Shown piece after piece: positions 6,435-13,460 of a stretch of DNA of 13,616 nucleotides. Origin of the DNA: a bacterium (lineage in GTDB: Bacteria; UBP14; UBA6098; B30-G16); contig QNEG01000013.1 in NCBI GenBank assembly GCA_003645115.1, forward strand, positions 1 through 13,616. The letters are read 5' to 3'. Made by a program: the position numbers and the translations under genes. Every line of letters starts with the position of its first letter. The first letter of the stretch is position 1. The notes beneath the pieces are model-generated. The model had not been told where the DNA came from. It ran no database searches and saw only the letters and a program-made list of their open reading frames with translations.

Positions 6435-7133
6435 ATGAATCTAAACGAATTGCGAAAAAAACTCCAAGAAATAAAAAATATGGGGTATGTTCAATCTCGC
6501 AGGAAAGGAAATACTGGAATCGGTTACACATTTGAATCATTACTCGGTTTGGAGGAAACCAATATTCCAATTCCCGATATAGGTGGTAGAGTGGAAATTA
6601 AAACCACTCGAAAAGATAGTTCATCATTAGTAACACTTTTTACATTCAATAGAGGTGTTTGGTTAAAAAAACAAAAAGAAATAATCGAGCAATTTGGATA
6701 CTATGATGCAAAGGGTAGAAAAGCATTAAAATCGACACTATTTTTCAATAGACCAAATTCTTTGGGATTGGTTTTAGAAATCGACAAAAACAAGAATGTA
6801 ATAAGACTCTATTCTTCTAATAATGAACTATTAGCCGAATGGGATGTATATGTTATTGTGGGAATTTTCTCCTCGAAATTGAGTCGATTATTATTCGTTC
6901 TCGCCGATAGACGAATCAATAAAAAAGTAGAGGAATTCCATTTTAACGAGGCGTATCTTTTGACAGAACCCAATCCCAGAAATTTTTTAGATTCTTTCAA
7001 GAATTCACTTATCGGGACCGATTTGAGAATGCATTTGGAAGATGATGACTCGGTCAGAAACAGGGGAACTGCATTTAGGATAAAGGAAAAAGATATGATA
7101 AAACTTTATGCTAATAAACAGAAATTAATTTAA
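6435..7133 (+). CDS. MvaI/BcnI-family type II restriction endonuclease
   Basis: A 232-residue protein matching the MvaI/BcnI restriction enzyme family over its length: N-terminal NELRKKLQEIKNMGYVQSRRKGNTGIGYTFESLLG, then the PD-(D/E)XK nuclease core with E34, D48 (PIPDIGGR) and E54-I-K56, followed by SSLVTLFTFNRG. MvaI and BcnI cut CCWGG and CCSGG as monomers, nicking each strand in turn, and are structurally related to MutH; the recognition site of this protein cannot be told from sequence. A good ribosome-binding site (AAGGGA, seven bases before ATG) supports the start. It overlaps nothing and converges on mnmE with a 19-base gap. The frame is intact with all catalytic residues present, so it is likely functional. 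No controller (C) protein gene is present, so methyltransferase-first order may provide the timing of expression. Confidence 0.87.
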   Translation: MNLNELRKKLQEIKNMGYVQSRRKGNTGIGYTFESLLGLEETNIPIPDIGGRVEIKTTRKDSSSLVTLFTFNRGVWLKKQKEIIEQFGYYDAKGRKALKSTLFFNRPNSLGLVLEIDKNKNVIRLYSSNNELLAEWDVYVIVGIFSSKLSRLLFVLADRRINKKVEEFHFNEAYLLTEPNPRNFLDSFKNSLIGTDLRMHLEDDDSVRNRGTAFRIKEKDMIKLYANKQKLI

Positions 7134-7152
7134 TTCGCTCCAATTAGAATTC

Positions 7153-8496
7153 TCATTTCCCCACACAAAACCGGCTGAATATCTCATCGTATATATCTTT
7201 TTCCTGCTCCAGGAAAATTTTTCCCAGGGCGGTATCGGCATTTTCGATAGATATTTGGGTCACATCCCAGTAATTATTAGTCATTGCATCCAGCGCCTGC
7301 TCGATTTCGGCAATAGTGTCCTTAAGCAATGATTCCACTCGAACAGAAATCACCATAGCCTCATTGGGAATCTGTTCGAATAATTCCTCCACTCGTTTCA
7401 GCAATTTATCCATTCCCTGTGTGGTTAATGCGGAAATTTTAATACTATGGGGAAATTTCTCTATGGTTTCTTCACAGATACCCAAATCGATTTTATTTAA
7501 AATCACTATAGAATTGGAGGGAATATCCGTGTTCTGGGGTGGTTTTGATGCATCGACTACCCAAAGTAATATATCCGCAGAATCCAGGACATTTCTTGCT
7601 CGCTTGATTCCCTCTATTTCCACAGGATGTTGGCTATGGCGCAATCCGGCAGTATCCAATATTTTCACTGGGACACCTGAGATTTCCACAGTTGCCTCGA
7701 TTATATCGGTGGTAGTTCCTGGATGAGGAGTAACTATAGCGCGCTCTGCTCCGATAATTCTGTTAAATAGCGTCGATTTCCCCACATTGGACTCGCCGGC
7801 GACAACTATTTGCATACCCTCGGTAAGTATTTTTGAATCTCTAACTCGATAAAAGAATTCTGATAGAGATTTTTTGGTCTGGATTAACTTTTTAGACCAT
7901 TTTTTCTGTTGCATTTTCGGGACTTCATCCTCAGGGAATTCCAGCATAGCAGAAATCTCCACCAGTATATTCCATATATCCTGTTTAGCCTGTTTAATCT
8001 GCGGATGCATTTGGATAGACCTTTTGACCGCCGACAGTGCGCGTTCCGTTCTTGCCTCCACAGTGGCGCGAACCGATTCTGCCTCCATTAAATCCATTTT
8101 GCCGTTCAATAATGCTCGAAGTGTGAACTCACCGGGCAAAGCCAACCGCATTCCCGATTTAATACACTCTTTTAATATCAAATCCACCAGCACAGGATTG
8201 CCGTGGACGGACAATTCCACCATATCCTCACCGGTATAACTATTGGGCGCATAATATACAGTTATCATTCCCTTGTCAGTTATATCTCCGATACGAATAA
8301 TTATCATTACAGTCTTATTGGGTTCTAATTCCTCGATATTTTTGTTAGGATAAATTGCCGACTGAAAAATGGAGACGATATTTTTCCCCGAGCCTCTAAC
8401 CATAGCGATAGCAGAACGACCTCGTGGAGTAGCACAGGCGACTATCGGCGAACCTGAAGCGCACATCGCAAAATTTTCTGCGGTCTCCCTTGTCAT
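7153..8496 (-). CDS. mnmE: tRNA modification GTPase MnmE
   Basis: A 447-residue enzyme that, with MnmG, adds the aminomethyl or carboxymethylaminomethyl group to wobble uridine 34 of certain tRNAs. The N-terminal domain (about 15-130) binds the formyl-folate cofactor. The inserted G domain has all motifs: GESNVGKST (234-242), PGTTTD (259-264), DTAG (281-284), NKID (334-337) and SAL (355-357). The helical domain closes with the invariant FCVGK (443-447), whose cysteine 444 takes part in catalysis. The length is normal for the family (about 450). The first ten residues before M11 are unusual for the family, so ATG at 8466 is an alternative start, though neither has a clear ribosome-binding site. 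The chosen ATG overlaps the stop of the secreted-protein gene by ATGA, so translation may be coupled. MnmG is not in the window. Confidence 0.97.
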   Translation of the reverse strand: MTRETAENFAMCASGSPIVACATPRGRSAIAMVRGSGKNIVSIFQSAIYPNKNIEELEPNKTVMIIIRIGDITDKGMITVYYAPNSYTGEDMVELSVHGNPVLVDLILKECIKSGMRLALPGEFTLRALLNGKMDLMEAESVRATVEARTERALSAVKRSIQMHPQIKQAKQDIWNILVEISAMLEFPEDEVPKMQQKKWSKKLIQTKKSLSEFFYRVRDSKILTEGMQIVVAGESNVGKSTLFNRIIGAERAIVTPHPGTTTDIIEATVEISGVPVKILDTAGLRHSQHPVEIEGIKRARNVLDSADILLWVVDASKPPQNTDIPSNSIVILNKIDLGICEETIEKFPHSIKISALTTQGMDKLLKRVEELFEQIPNEAMVISVRVESLLKDTIAEIEQALDAMTNNYWDVTQISIENADTALGKIFLEQEKDIYDEIFSRFCVGK

Positions 8497-9722
8497 CTGA
8501 TATAGATTAGTTTCTTATAAACCACGCCATCGGGAATATAGCCACAAATAAAATATATCCCACTGGGGATATTCCCAGGATTATAAGTAATAGTTCCCGT
8601 TTCGGTATTAATTGTGGATATCATTCTTCCGTTCAAATCGATAATCTGAAACTTATTCGCAGTGGGGCAGGAAATCACACAAATTGAATTGAATGGATTA
8701 GGGTTTATAGAAATAGTCGGTTTATCTGAAATATTAGTATTTTGTATGGATTTAATTTTAGCGATAGAATCGGCGATTGCTGCGAAACTATCTGGGTCTG
8801 GTGCACCGGCGAGGAAAAATGACAGTGTTTCTGTTTCCGCTGAAGCCAGGTTTGGTATGGAAAACAATACACCGATTCCCACATCGCCATATAGGCTATC
8901 CACCCAGACTGGACAGATAGTATCGCCCGAACCTGCGGTGTCTGAACAATATTCACTGCCGAACCAGAACTCGCCCTGGATAAGCGATAGTAGTGAATCT
9001 GTATCGACACCATAATGGAACCAATCGAGAGTATTTTCCAGTTGGTGTATCATTCCGCCTGCCAGCCATATAAAACCGACACATTGTTCATCTTCTGACG
9101 ATGCCATCTGACAGGCGCTAACTTTTTCGGGGAAACCTATGGCTATATCATCGTCGAAATACACATCTGGCACATCGCCATCGAAATGAAAAACTCCAAC
9201 ACCATCCATCAGATTATCCTCACCAGTATTGGTTAATATCCACATCACCTCGATATAAGGTTCGTAATTGTAATTCGAATTTACTATTTGGTCTATCTGC
9301 AATCTGAAATCGGAAGTAGCAAATGCACACCTGGATTCCGCACTGGAAATTATGGTATCCACTTCATAAGTGGTGTCATATTCTGCGGTATCGGTGCTGT
9401 CGATTATCATTGTAGTATCGAACAGTGTATCCTCGAAAAGCTGAAGTGTGGAAACAGTATGGAAACTGATATCAGCCAATTCGCCCTCGTCGTTGGCTCT
9501 GCCGTGATAAATAACGCTATTATCATTCAATGAGAAATTAAGCGCCAGAAATGCTCGCCAAAGAACATCACTGCTATCCAATGGTTGATATATAAATTCC
9601 ACGAAACCCAATGGATATACATCATCAACTCGCAGTTGAACTTTCCCGGTGCGGTGAAGATATCTGGTTCCCCAGAGCAAACTTGCCAACAATAATGTTA
9701 TTGTAATTATTTCTTTTTTCAT
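8493..9722 (-). CDS. Secreted protein with C-terminal sorting-type (T9SS-like) domain
   Basis: A 409-residue extracytoplasmic protein. The start at 9722 is preferred over the upstream frame extension to 9815, because MKKEIITITLLLASLLWG is a proper signal peptide while the preceding 31 residues are not protein-like; no clear ribosome-binding site is visible at either. The middle is acidic and rich in Asp/Thr/Ser (a DTT/DST run around mature residues 100-130) and has no enzyme motif that I recognise. The last 76 residues (from about 334) are a beta-sandwich tail: NPNPFNS, KFQIIDLNGR, IPSGIYFICGY and a final KKLIYIR. This is the arrangement of type IX secretion or FlgD-like C-terminal domains common in FCB-group bacteria. 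Function is unknown; cell-surface or secreted location is inferred. It ends inside the first codon of mnmE (ATGA overlap). Confidence 0.8.
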   Translation of the reverse strand: MKKEIITITLLLASLLWGTRYLHRTGKVQLRVDDVYPLGFVEFIYQPLDSSDVLWRAFLALNFSLNDNSVIYHGRANDEGELADISFHTVSTLQLFEDTLFDTTMIIDSTDTAEYDTTYEVDTIISSAESRCAFATSDFRLQIDQIVNSNYNYEPYIEVMWILTNTGEDNLMDGVGVFHFDGDVPDVYFDDDIAIGFPEKVSACQMASSEDEQCVGFIWLAGGMIHQLENTLDWFHYGVDTDSLLSLIQGEFWFGSEYCSDTAGSGDTICPVWVDSLYGDVGIGVLFSIPNLASAETETLSFFLAGAPDPDSFAAIADSIAKIKSIQNTNISDKPTISINPNPFNSICVISCPTANKFQIIDLNGRMISTINTETGTITYNPGNIPSGIYFICGYIPDGVVYKKLIYIR

Positions 9723-10017
9723 TTTATCATTGATTGGAAAATAAAAATTTCCACCAAAACCGCAAGTCGGATTTTTTGTGAACAATATAGAGCAATAATT
9801 TTCATATCGCCACAATATTATCTAAATAGTAAAGGCTATCCCGATTAGTGGGGGTAATTTTCATTCTCATTCGGACACCGAACGAGGTGACACTTGCATA
9901 CCGCCTTAACACTGTCATTGTGAGTGTTTTCGGGACAAACTCCCTATCCTACTATTTAAATTTTTAGTGTTGAAAAATTATTAGATAGTTTGCCCATCTA
10001 TGTATGATATAATTTGA
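9723..10017. other. Intergenic region with an inverted-repeat-bounded segment
   Basis: There is no gene. The right part is downstream of the metallo-hydrolase gene; a weak 5-bp stem (9982-9986 with 9996-10000), followed on the minus strand by ATAATTTTT, might act as a terminator. The middle (9823-9958) is bounded by perfect 9-base inverted repeats and contains two internal hairpins. The left part should hold the promoter of the secreted-protein gene, but I see no convincing pair of boxes. Confidence 0.5.
9823..9958. repeat. Segment with 9-bp terminal inverted repeats and internal hairpins
   Basis: TAAATAGTA (9823-9831) and TACTATTTA (9950-9958) are perfect reverse complements about 118 bases apart. 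Inside are a 9-bp stem with one mismatch (CTCATTCGG/CCGAACGAG around ACA, about 9868-9888) and AACACT/AGTGTT around a 9-base loop. This looks like a small non-autonomous repeat or a decayed one. There is no flanking target duplication that I can confirm. Confidence 0.35.
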
Positions 10018-10782
10018 TTACTCGCACCTAAAAATCATCGGTTCATAACGATGGGCGATATGCAAATCAACCAGAAATGGAATAATCGGTCTGATTCTTC
10101 CGAATGCAAGCTCGGGACGATTATTATTTTCCGATAGATGTCCTAAAATCACCGTTTGCAATTTGTGATGATAGAATCGTTGGACAAAATCGACACATTG
10201 AATATTTGACAGATGCCCGTATTTGCCCGCAATTCGAGTCTTTAGTGTAGATGGATATGTTGATTCTTTCAGCAATCGGGGTTCATAATTGGATTCGATA
10301 AGAATAATATTCGCTCCACGAACGGAATGGATAACATTTTCACAGGGATTTCCGATATCGGTTATCAATGCGATTTTTTTACCGGATATGTGTTCGGTTA
10401 GAAATGAAACCGGTTGAGCAGAATCGTGTGGAGTGGGTATGAATCGAACGGCGAATTTCCCGATTGAAATTTCACTGCCCGGAGAAACAGGAAATATCTC
10501 GCTATCTCTTATATGGTGTAATATCGCGCCGAGTGTCCCCGCAGTAGAATAGACAGTCGGGTTTAATGTGCGAGTTATCACATTTAGGTTCTTTATGTGG
10601 TCTGTGTGCTCGTGAGAAATCAGCAAATTCGATGGCAGCGGGATATTGTGTTCATTGGCGACCTGTAAAATCAATTTCTTTGGTATTCCGGCATCGAATA
10701 GAATCGAATCCACTCCATCACTGATTATATAACCATTGCCAGAACTTCCACTGCGAAGTGAAATGAAAAATATATCATCCAT
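10018..10782 (-). CDS. Metallo-beta-lactamase-fold hydrolase, YycJ/WalJ-like
   Basis: A 254-residue protein of the YycJ/WalJ branch of the metallo-beta-lactamase fold. Metal ligands are all visible: HEHTDH (57-62), HD at 119-120, D142, and late histidines in KYGHLSN (188-193) and LGHLSENNN (213-221). The opening LRSGSSGNGYII and the ESNYEP segment (163-168) followed by YPSTLKTRIAGKYGHLSN are characteristic of this subgroup. A Bacillus homologue has been reported as a double-strand 5'-3' DNA exonuclease with a possible role in mismatch repair; that role here is inference. The gene starts 15 bases after the UbiA gene with GGGG four bases before the ATG, so the two are probably co-transcribed. 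No WalRK two-component genes accompany it, so it is not part of a wal operon here. Confidence 0.87.
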   Translation of the reverse strand: MDDIFFISLRSGSSGNGYIISDGVDSILFDAGIPKKLILQVANEHNIPLPSNLLISHEHTDHIKNLNVITRTLNPTVYSTAGTLGAILHHIRDSEIFPVSPGSEISIGKFAVRFIPTPHDSAQPVSFLTEHISGKKIALITDIGNPCENVIHSVRGANIILIESNYEPRLLKESTYPSTLKTRIAGKYGHLSNIQCVDFVQRFYHHKLQTVILGHLSENNNRPELAFGRIRPIIPFLVDLHIAHRYEPMIFRCE

Positions 10783-10797
10783 TTTTCCCCATTCGGT

Positions 10798-11724
10798 CTA
10801 TGGATATTTCACATTCAGACGAACTCTATTATAAATAGCGGAGAAAGCCACCGTTAAAATTATCAATATGATAAATTTCTGAACATAAAAGCAAGATAGT
10901 AATGCTAATGTAATTACAGCTACTTTGTTCGCTCGTAAAATAAGTCTTGGTTCAATTTCCGGTGCTGCCACCGCAGACCAGTAAAACGGAATAGATATCA
11001 CCGCAGTCAGAAATAATGCAGGTTCCCTGAATATTAGTCCGGCAGCACCAGCAATAAAAACTCCCACAATTCCCAATGCCATAGTTTTTCTTTCACCAAT
11101 TAAAATCGGCATAGTGTGTTTATCGGTTTTCTTATCGCCTTCTATATCAGGAATAGTGGTGAATAGATAGACTGCCGAAAATGCTATCCCATAAGCGAAT
11201 GCCTTAAACAGCGCAAACCAACTCCATTCGGACTGTGTCTGCTGAGAAAATGCATAAGAATATCCCAGTATGTATATCAACATTCCGTGTCCCAATCCAT
11301 TGCTTATCAAAGCGGGAATTGCTCTATCTTTCAATCTCAATGGGGGGACAGAATATGCGATTCCCAGCAACATACCTGCAAATATTAGTATTAATGTATT
11401 GATATTAGTTTCTATCGCCATAATCAATGCGCCCACGAATGCACAATATGTGATAGTTTTCGCCAGATTTTTGGATATAAATCCCAGTGCTAAAGGCAGA
11501 TTTTTCTTGTTCAATCTATCTCCCTCCACATCGAATATTTGGTTCAATCCATATATTCCCACACCCAGATATGTGACCATTAACATAAGTTCCCATTCTC
11601 CGGTTATTCCTTTCTTTCCACCGCCATTCCAAAATCCCATAATAGCTGGAGTCCAAATAGGTATCAATAATAATGGTCGGAAAAATGCGATAGTATCTGC
11701 AATAGTTTTTACTATTTTCTTCAA
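10798..11724 (-). CDS. UbiA-family membrane prenyltransferase
   Basis: A 308-residue protein with about eight or nine hydrophobic helices. The two Asp-rich motifs that bind Mg-prenyl-diphosphate are present: N61-QIF-D65-VEG-D69 (first loop) and D193-IEG-D197-KKTDKHT (second). YSVPPLRLKDR follows at 124-134. The family transfers polyprenyl chains to acceptors such as quinone precursors, chlorophyllide, haem or glycerol-based archaeal lipid precursors; the acceptor cannot be told here. The start is set at a TTG (11724) because GAGGAG lies exactly five bases upstream; the in-frame ATG at 11745 has no ribosome-binding site and would overlap this one. It is first of a two-gene unit with the metallo-hydrolase. 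The geranylgeranyl-reductase-like gene elsewhere in the window could act on the same class of prenyl product. Confidence 0.88.
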   Translation of the reverse strand: MKKIVKTIADTIAFFRPLLLIPIWTPAIMGFWNGGGKKGITGEWELMLMVTYLGVGIYGLNQIFDVEGDRLNKKNLPLALGFISKNLAKTITYCAFVGALIMAIETNINTLILIFAGMLLGIAYSVPPLRLKDRAIPALISNGLGHGMLIYILGYSYAFSQQTQSEWSWFALFKAFAYGIAFSAVYLFTTIPDIEGDKKTDKHTMPILIGERKTMALGIVGVFIAGAAGLIFREPALFLTAVISIPFYWSAVAAPEIEPRLILRANKVAVITLALLSCFYVQKFIILIILTVAFSAIYNRVRLNVKYP

Positions 11725-11768
11725 TTTCTCTCCTCGATATATCATCTCAATATATCACCGTAAAATGC

Positions 11769-11789
11769 AATATAACAAACCTGTGTCAA
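11769..11789 (-). promoter_or_regulatory. Possible extended -10 promoter for the UbiA unit
   Basis: On the minus strand TG-T-TATATT (11777-11769) is an extended -10 box; TTGACA lies just upstream (11789-11784), too close to serve as its -35. The start would be about 38 bases before the TTG start codon. Call is tentative because the spacing of the two boxes is non-standard. Confidence 0.3.
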
Positions 11790-11832
11790 GTTGTAATATT
11801 TTAGTATTTTCAGTTGTCAGTGGGTTTTATTT

Positions 11833-11870
11833 CAGTTCGATTGAGCGAACGGAATATAGAAACCGCAGAT
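11833..11870 (-). repeat. Short dispersed hairpin repeat, copy B
   Basis: GTTCG (11835-11839) pairs with CGAAC (11846-11850) around a 6-base loop. It shares ten exact bases (CAGTTCGATT) plus further scattered matches with 53-92, in the same orientation, and like that copy lies beyond the last gene of a minus-strand unit. Confidence 0.3.
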
Positions 11871-11994
11871 AATTAATTCCGAACACTGAAAGATGCGGTT
11901 AAGGTTTTTAGTCCTGTTTCAGAAATACGGGCGACCCACCCCACGAAAAATTATTTCCCCATCTATGTTAATCTGTGGATAATCTATGTTTTTT

Positions 11995-12015
11995 CTATCG
12001 ACCGATAGTGCTATC
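11995..12015. repeat. Overlapping palindromes at the end of ribH
   Basis: CTATCG-AC-CGATAG (11995-12008) and GATAG-TG-CTATC (12004-12015) share their central arm, so two alternative hairpins are possible. On the ribH (minus) strand they are followed by A-runs, not T-runs, so this is not a standard intrinsic terminator. Confidence 0.4.
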
Positions 12016-12475
12016 ATATTTGTTTAAGCAGAGAAATCATCTCCAACACGGATTCTGCGGCGAACCAGCCTTTATTGCCGGATTTGGTTCCAGCGCGCTC
12101 GATTGCCTGTTCCACAGTGTCCGTGGTGAGAATCCCGTAAGCTACTGGGATACCAGTTTGAAGTGCGGTTTGTGCGATACCCTTGGTAACCTCCGCTGCT
12201 ATGTAAGTGAAATGCGGAGTATCACCTCGGATTACTGCGCCCAGACAAATTACTCCATCGAATCGGTTGGATTCAGCGAGCTTTTTGGCTACCAATGGTA
12301 TCTCGAATGAGCCCGGAACCCAAAAGATACTCACTTGTTCGGTATCCACTCCGTGCCGGTTTAGATAATCCAATGTGCCATCCAGCAATTTGGTAGAGAT
12401 AAATTCATTGAATCGACTAACCACCACAGCAAGCTGAATTCCCTGACCGGAGAACTCCCCTTTATATTCCTTCAT
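12014..12475 (-). CDS. ribH: 6,7-dimethyl-8-ribityllumazine synthase
   Basis: A 153-residue enzyme for the penultimate step of riboflavin synthesis: it condenses the ribityl-aminouracil compound with dihydroxybutanone phosphate to lumazine. Length is typical. Active-site features are present: F22 in SRFNEF, GSFEIP (55-60), GAVIRGDTPHF (79-89) with catalytic H88, and R127 in AIERAG. These residues line the shared active site between subunits of the pentamer, which may assemble into a 60-subunit shell in this family. The start has AGGTG five bases upstream, and that site lies across the end of the preceding lipoprotein gene (8-base gap). No other rib gene or FMN riboswitch is in the window, so its expression probably follows the lipoprotein promoter. 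Confidence 0.97.
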   Translation of the reverse strand: MKEYKGEFSGQGIQLAVVVSRFNEFISTKLLDGTLDYLNRHGVDTEQVSIFWVPGSFEIPLVAKKLAESNRFDGVICLGAVIRGDTPHFTYIAAEVTKGIAQTALQTGIPVAYGILTTDTVEQAIERAGTKSGNKGWFAAESVLEMISLLKQI

Positions 12476-12483
12476 TGTTCACC

Positions 12484-13371
12484 TCACTTTTGTTGAAGTC
12501 TGGAATCGAGTGTTTCCTGATTATAATATACTATCGGCTCTTTTTCGCCGGTATCCATATTCACTCGAGTGCCTTTCACATCTATCATTTTATTCCTTTC
12601 ATACCGCACTATTCGACCATTATCTACATCGAAATAAATTTTCCCTTTTATATCACCATTCATAGTCATATCGATTTCGTAAGGTGTTCCTTGTTGTTCG
12701 GTCTCGCCCTTTTGAGTAATATTCACCGTTCCATTCATCTCACCCACTATACATCTTGCGCCATCCAGCATAACAAAATCTGTCACAGTGTATATTACTT
12801 TCACCTTTTGACTCACAGTGCCTTGTTCGTCCTCTATGGTGGTATCCTGCACATTTTCCCAGGAATAGTCGAGAGTGACTTTTTCCTTGGGCACCGGGAA
12901 ACTGAGCAAAAAATCCACCGGTGAAATTTCCTCTTTTCGAAATTCTTCTTCCAAATCCACACCCTCGATATCCTCGATACTACCGCTGGTGTCCAAAGTT
13001 ACAGTGAGTTCCAATCCTCTCATACTTTCCACTTCCTCAGAACTCTGCAATTGATTATTGGAGAACACCCCGACCTGGACATCGGTGAATTTATATTCCA
13101 TTTTAGCTTCTCCGCCCTCGCCAGATTCGAGCACTGTTATATCGAATTGGACATCTCCTTTTACCAATCTGGTAAGTGAAACTCCCTGTTCGGAACTCTG
13201 GATATATTTCTGCACCATAGTGCGATAAGTTGATGTTGTTCCCACTGCTGGGGCATAGGAAAGTTTCACTCCATCGGCTGGCATCTCGATTTTCTGTCCA
13301 GTTCCGCCGCAACCGATAATAATAATCAGTGCGAACAATACTGCTACTGTCGATAAAATACTTTTGCTCAT
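12484..13371 (-). CDS. Lipoprotein of unknown function
   Basis: A 295-residue lipoprotein. MSKSILSTVAVLFALIIIIGC is a type II signal peptide with lipobox I18-I19-G20-C21; lipid would be attached to C21, followed by GGTGQ. The rest is rich in beta-strand patterns with alternating charged and hydrophobic residues, many Glu, and no cysteine pairs apart from a single C in GARCIVGEMNG. The general look (repeated ...Y.V...G....V.G.MNG) brings to mind DUF6263-type lipoproteins, but I cannot confirm that. No enzyme motif is seen. The start is excellent: AGGAGG four bases before ATG. It is first of a two-gene unit with ribH, from the promoter at 13432-13460. The pairing with a riboflavin gene may be mere proximity. 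Confidence 0.85.
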   Translation of the reverse strand: MSKSILSTVAVLFALIIIIGCGGTGQKIEMPADGVKLSYAPAVGTTSTYRTMVQKYIQSSEQGVSLTRLVKGDVQFDITVLESGEGGEAKMEYKFTDVQVGVFSNNQLQSSEEVESMRGLELTVTLDTSGSIEDIEGVDLEEEFRKEEISPVDFLLSFPVPKEKVTLDYSWENVQDTTIEDEQGTVSQKVKVIYTVTDFVMLDGARCIVGEMNGTVNITQKGETEQQGTPYEIDMTMNGDIKGKIYFDVDNGRIVRYERNKMIDVKGTRVNMDTGEKEPIVYYNQETLDSRLQQK

Positions 13372-13374
13372 AAT

Positions 13375-13380
13375 TCCTCC
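13375..13380 (-). promoter_or_regulatory. Strong ribosome-binding site of the lipoprotein gene
   Basis: AGGAGG followed by AATT and the ATG at 13371, almost the same layout as GGAGG-AATT-ATG before the outer-membrane protein gene at 856, suggesting a preferred initiation context in this genome. Confidence 0.75.
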
Positions 13381-13431
13381 TGTTCTCCCGCTTTTTATTA
13401 TGGGTTTGTTTTCTCTTCATTCATCGGCGAA

Positions 13432-13460
13432 AATATAGACAGCAAAAAAGCAAAAGGCAA
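13432..13460 (-). promoter_or_regulatory. Promoter of the lipoprotein-ribH unit
   Basis: On the minus strand TTGCCT (13460-13455), a spacer of exactly 17 bases, then TATATT (13437-13432). Transcription would start near 13425, giving a leader of about 54 bases. No riboflavin-type riboswitch is visible in that leader. The remaining bases to the window edge (13461-13616) show no gene. Confidence 0.5.

Larger units (their letters stand above)
11746..12013. other. Intergenic region between ribH and the UbiA gene
   Basis: No gene is supported. From the ribH side it contains overlapping short palindromes (11995-12015), an A/T-rich stretch with the word TCTATGTT twice, an inverted repeat ACCGCA/TGCGGT (about 11862 and 11893), the second copy of the short hairpin repeat (11833-11850), and then the UbiA promoter region. 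Confidence 0.5.

Noticed and set aside
9723..9815. 31-residue N-terminal extension of the secreted protein
   Set aside because: The extension would place the signal peptide internally; the ATG at 9722 gives a normal signal peptide.
11270..11872. 200-codon plus-strand frame
   Set aside because: It lies opposite the UbiA gene, whose motifs and ribosome-binding site are clear; the plus-strand frame is an antisense shadow.
12475..12924. 149-codon plus-strand frame
   Set aside because: Antisense to the lipoprotein gene; rich in His, Ile and Ser as expected of a shadow frame, with no family resemblance.
13372..13425. FMN riboswitch ahead of the lipoprotein-ribH unit
   Set aside because: The leader is only about 54 bases and shows none of the conserved FMN-element segments.
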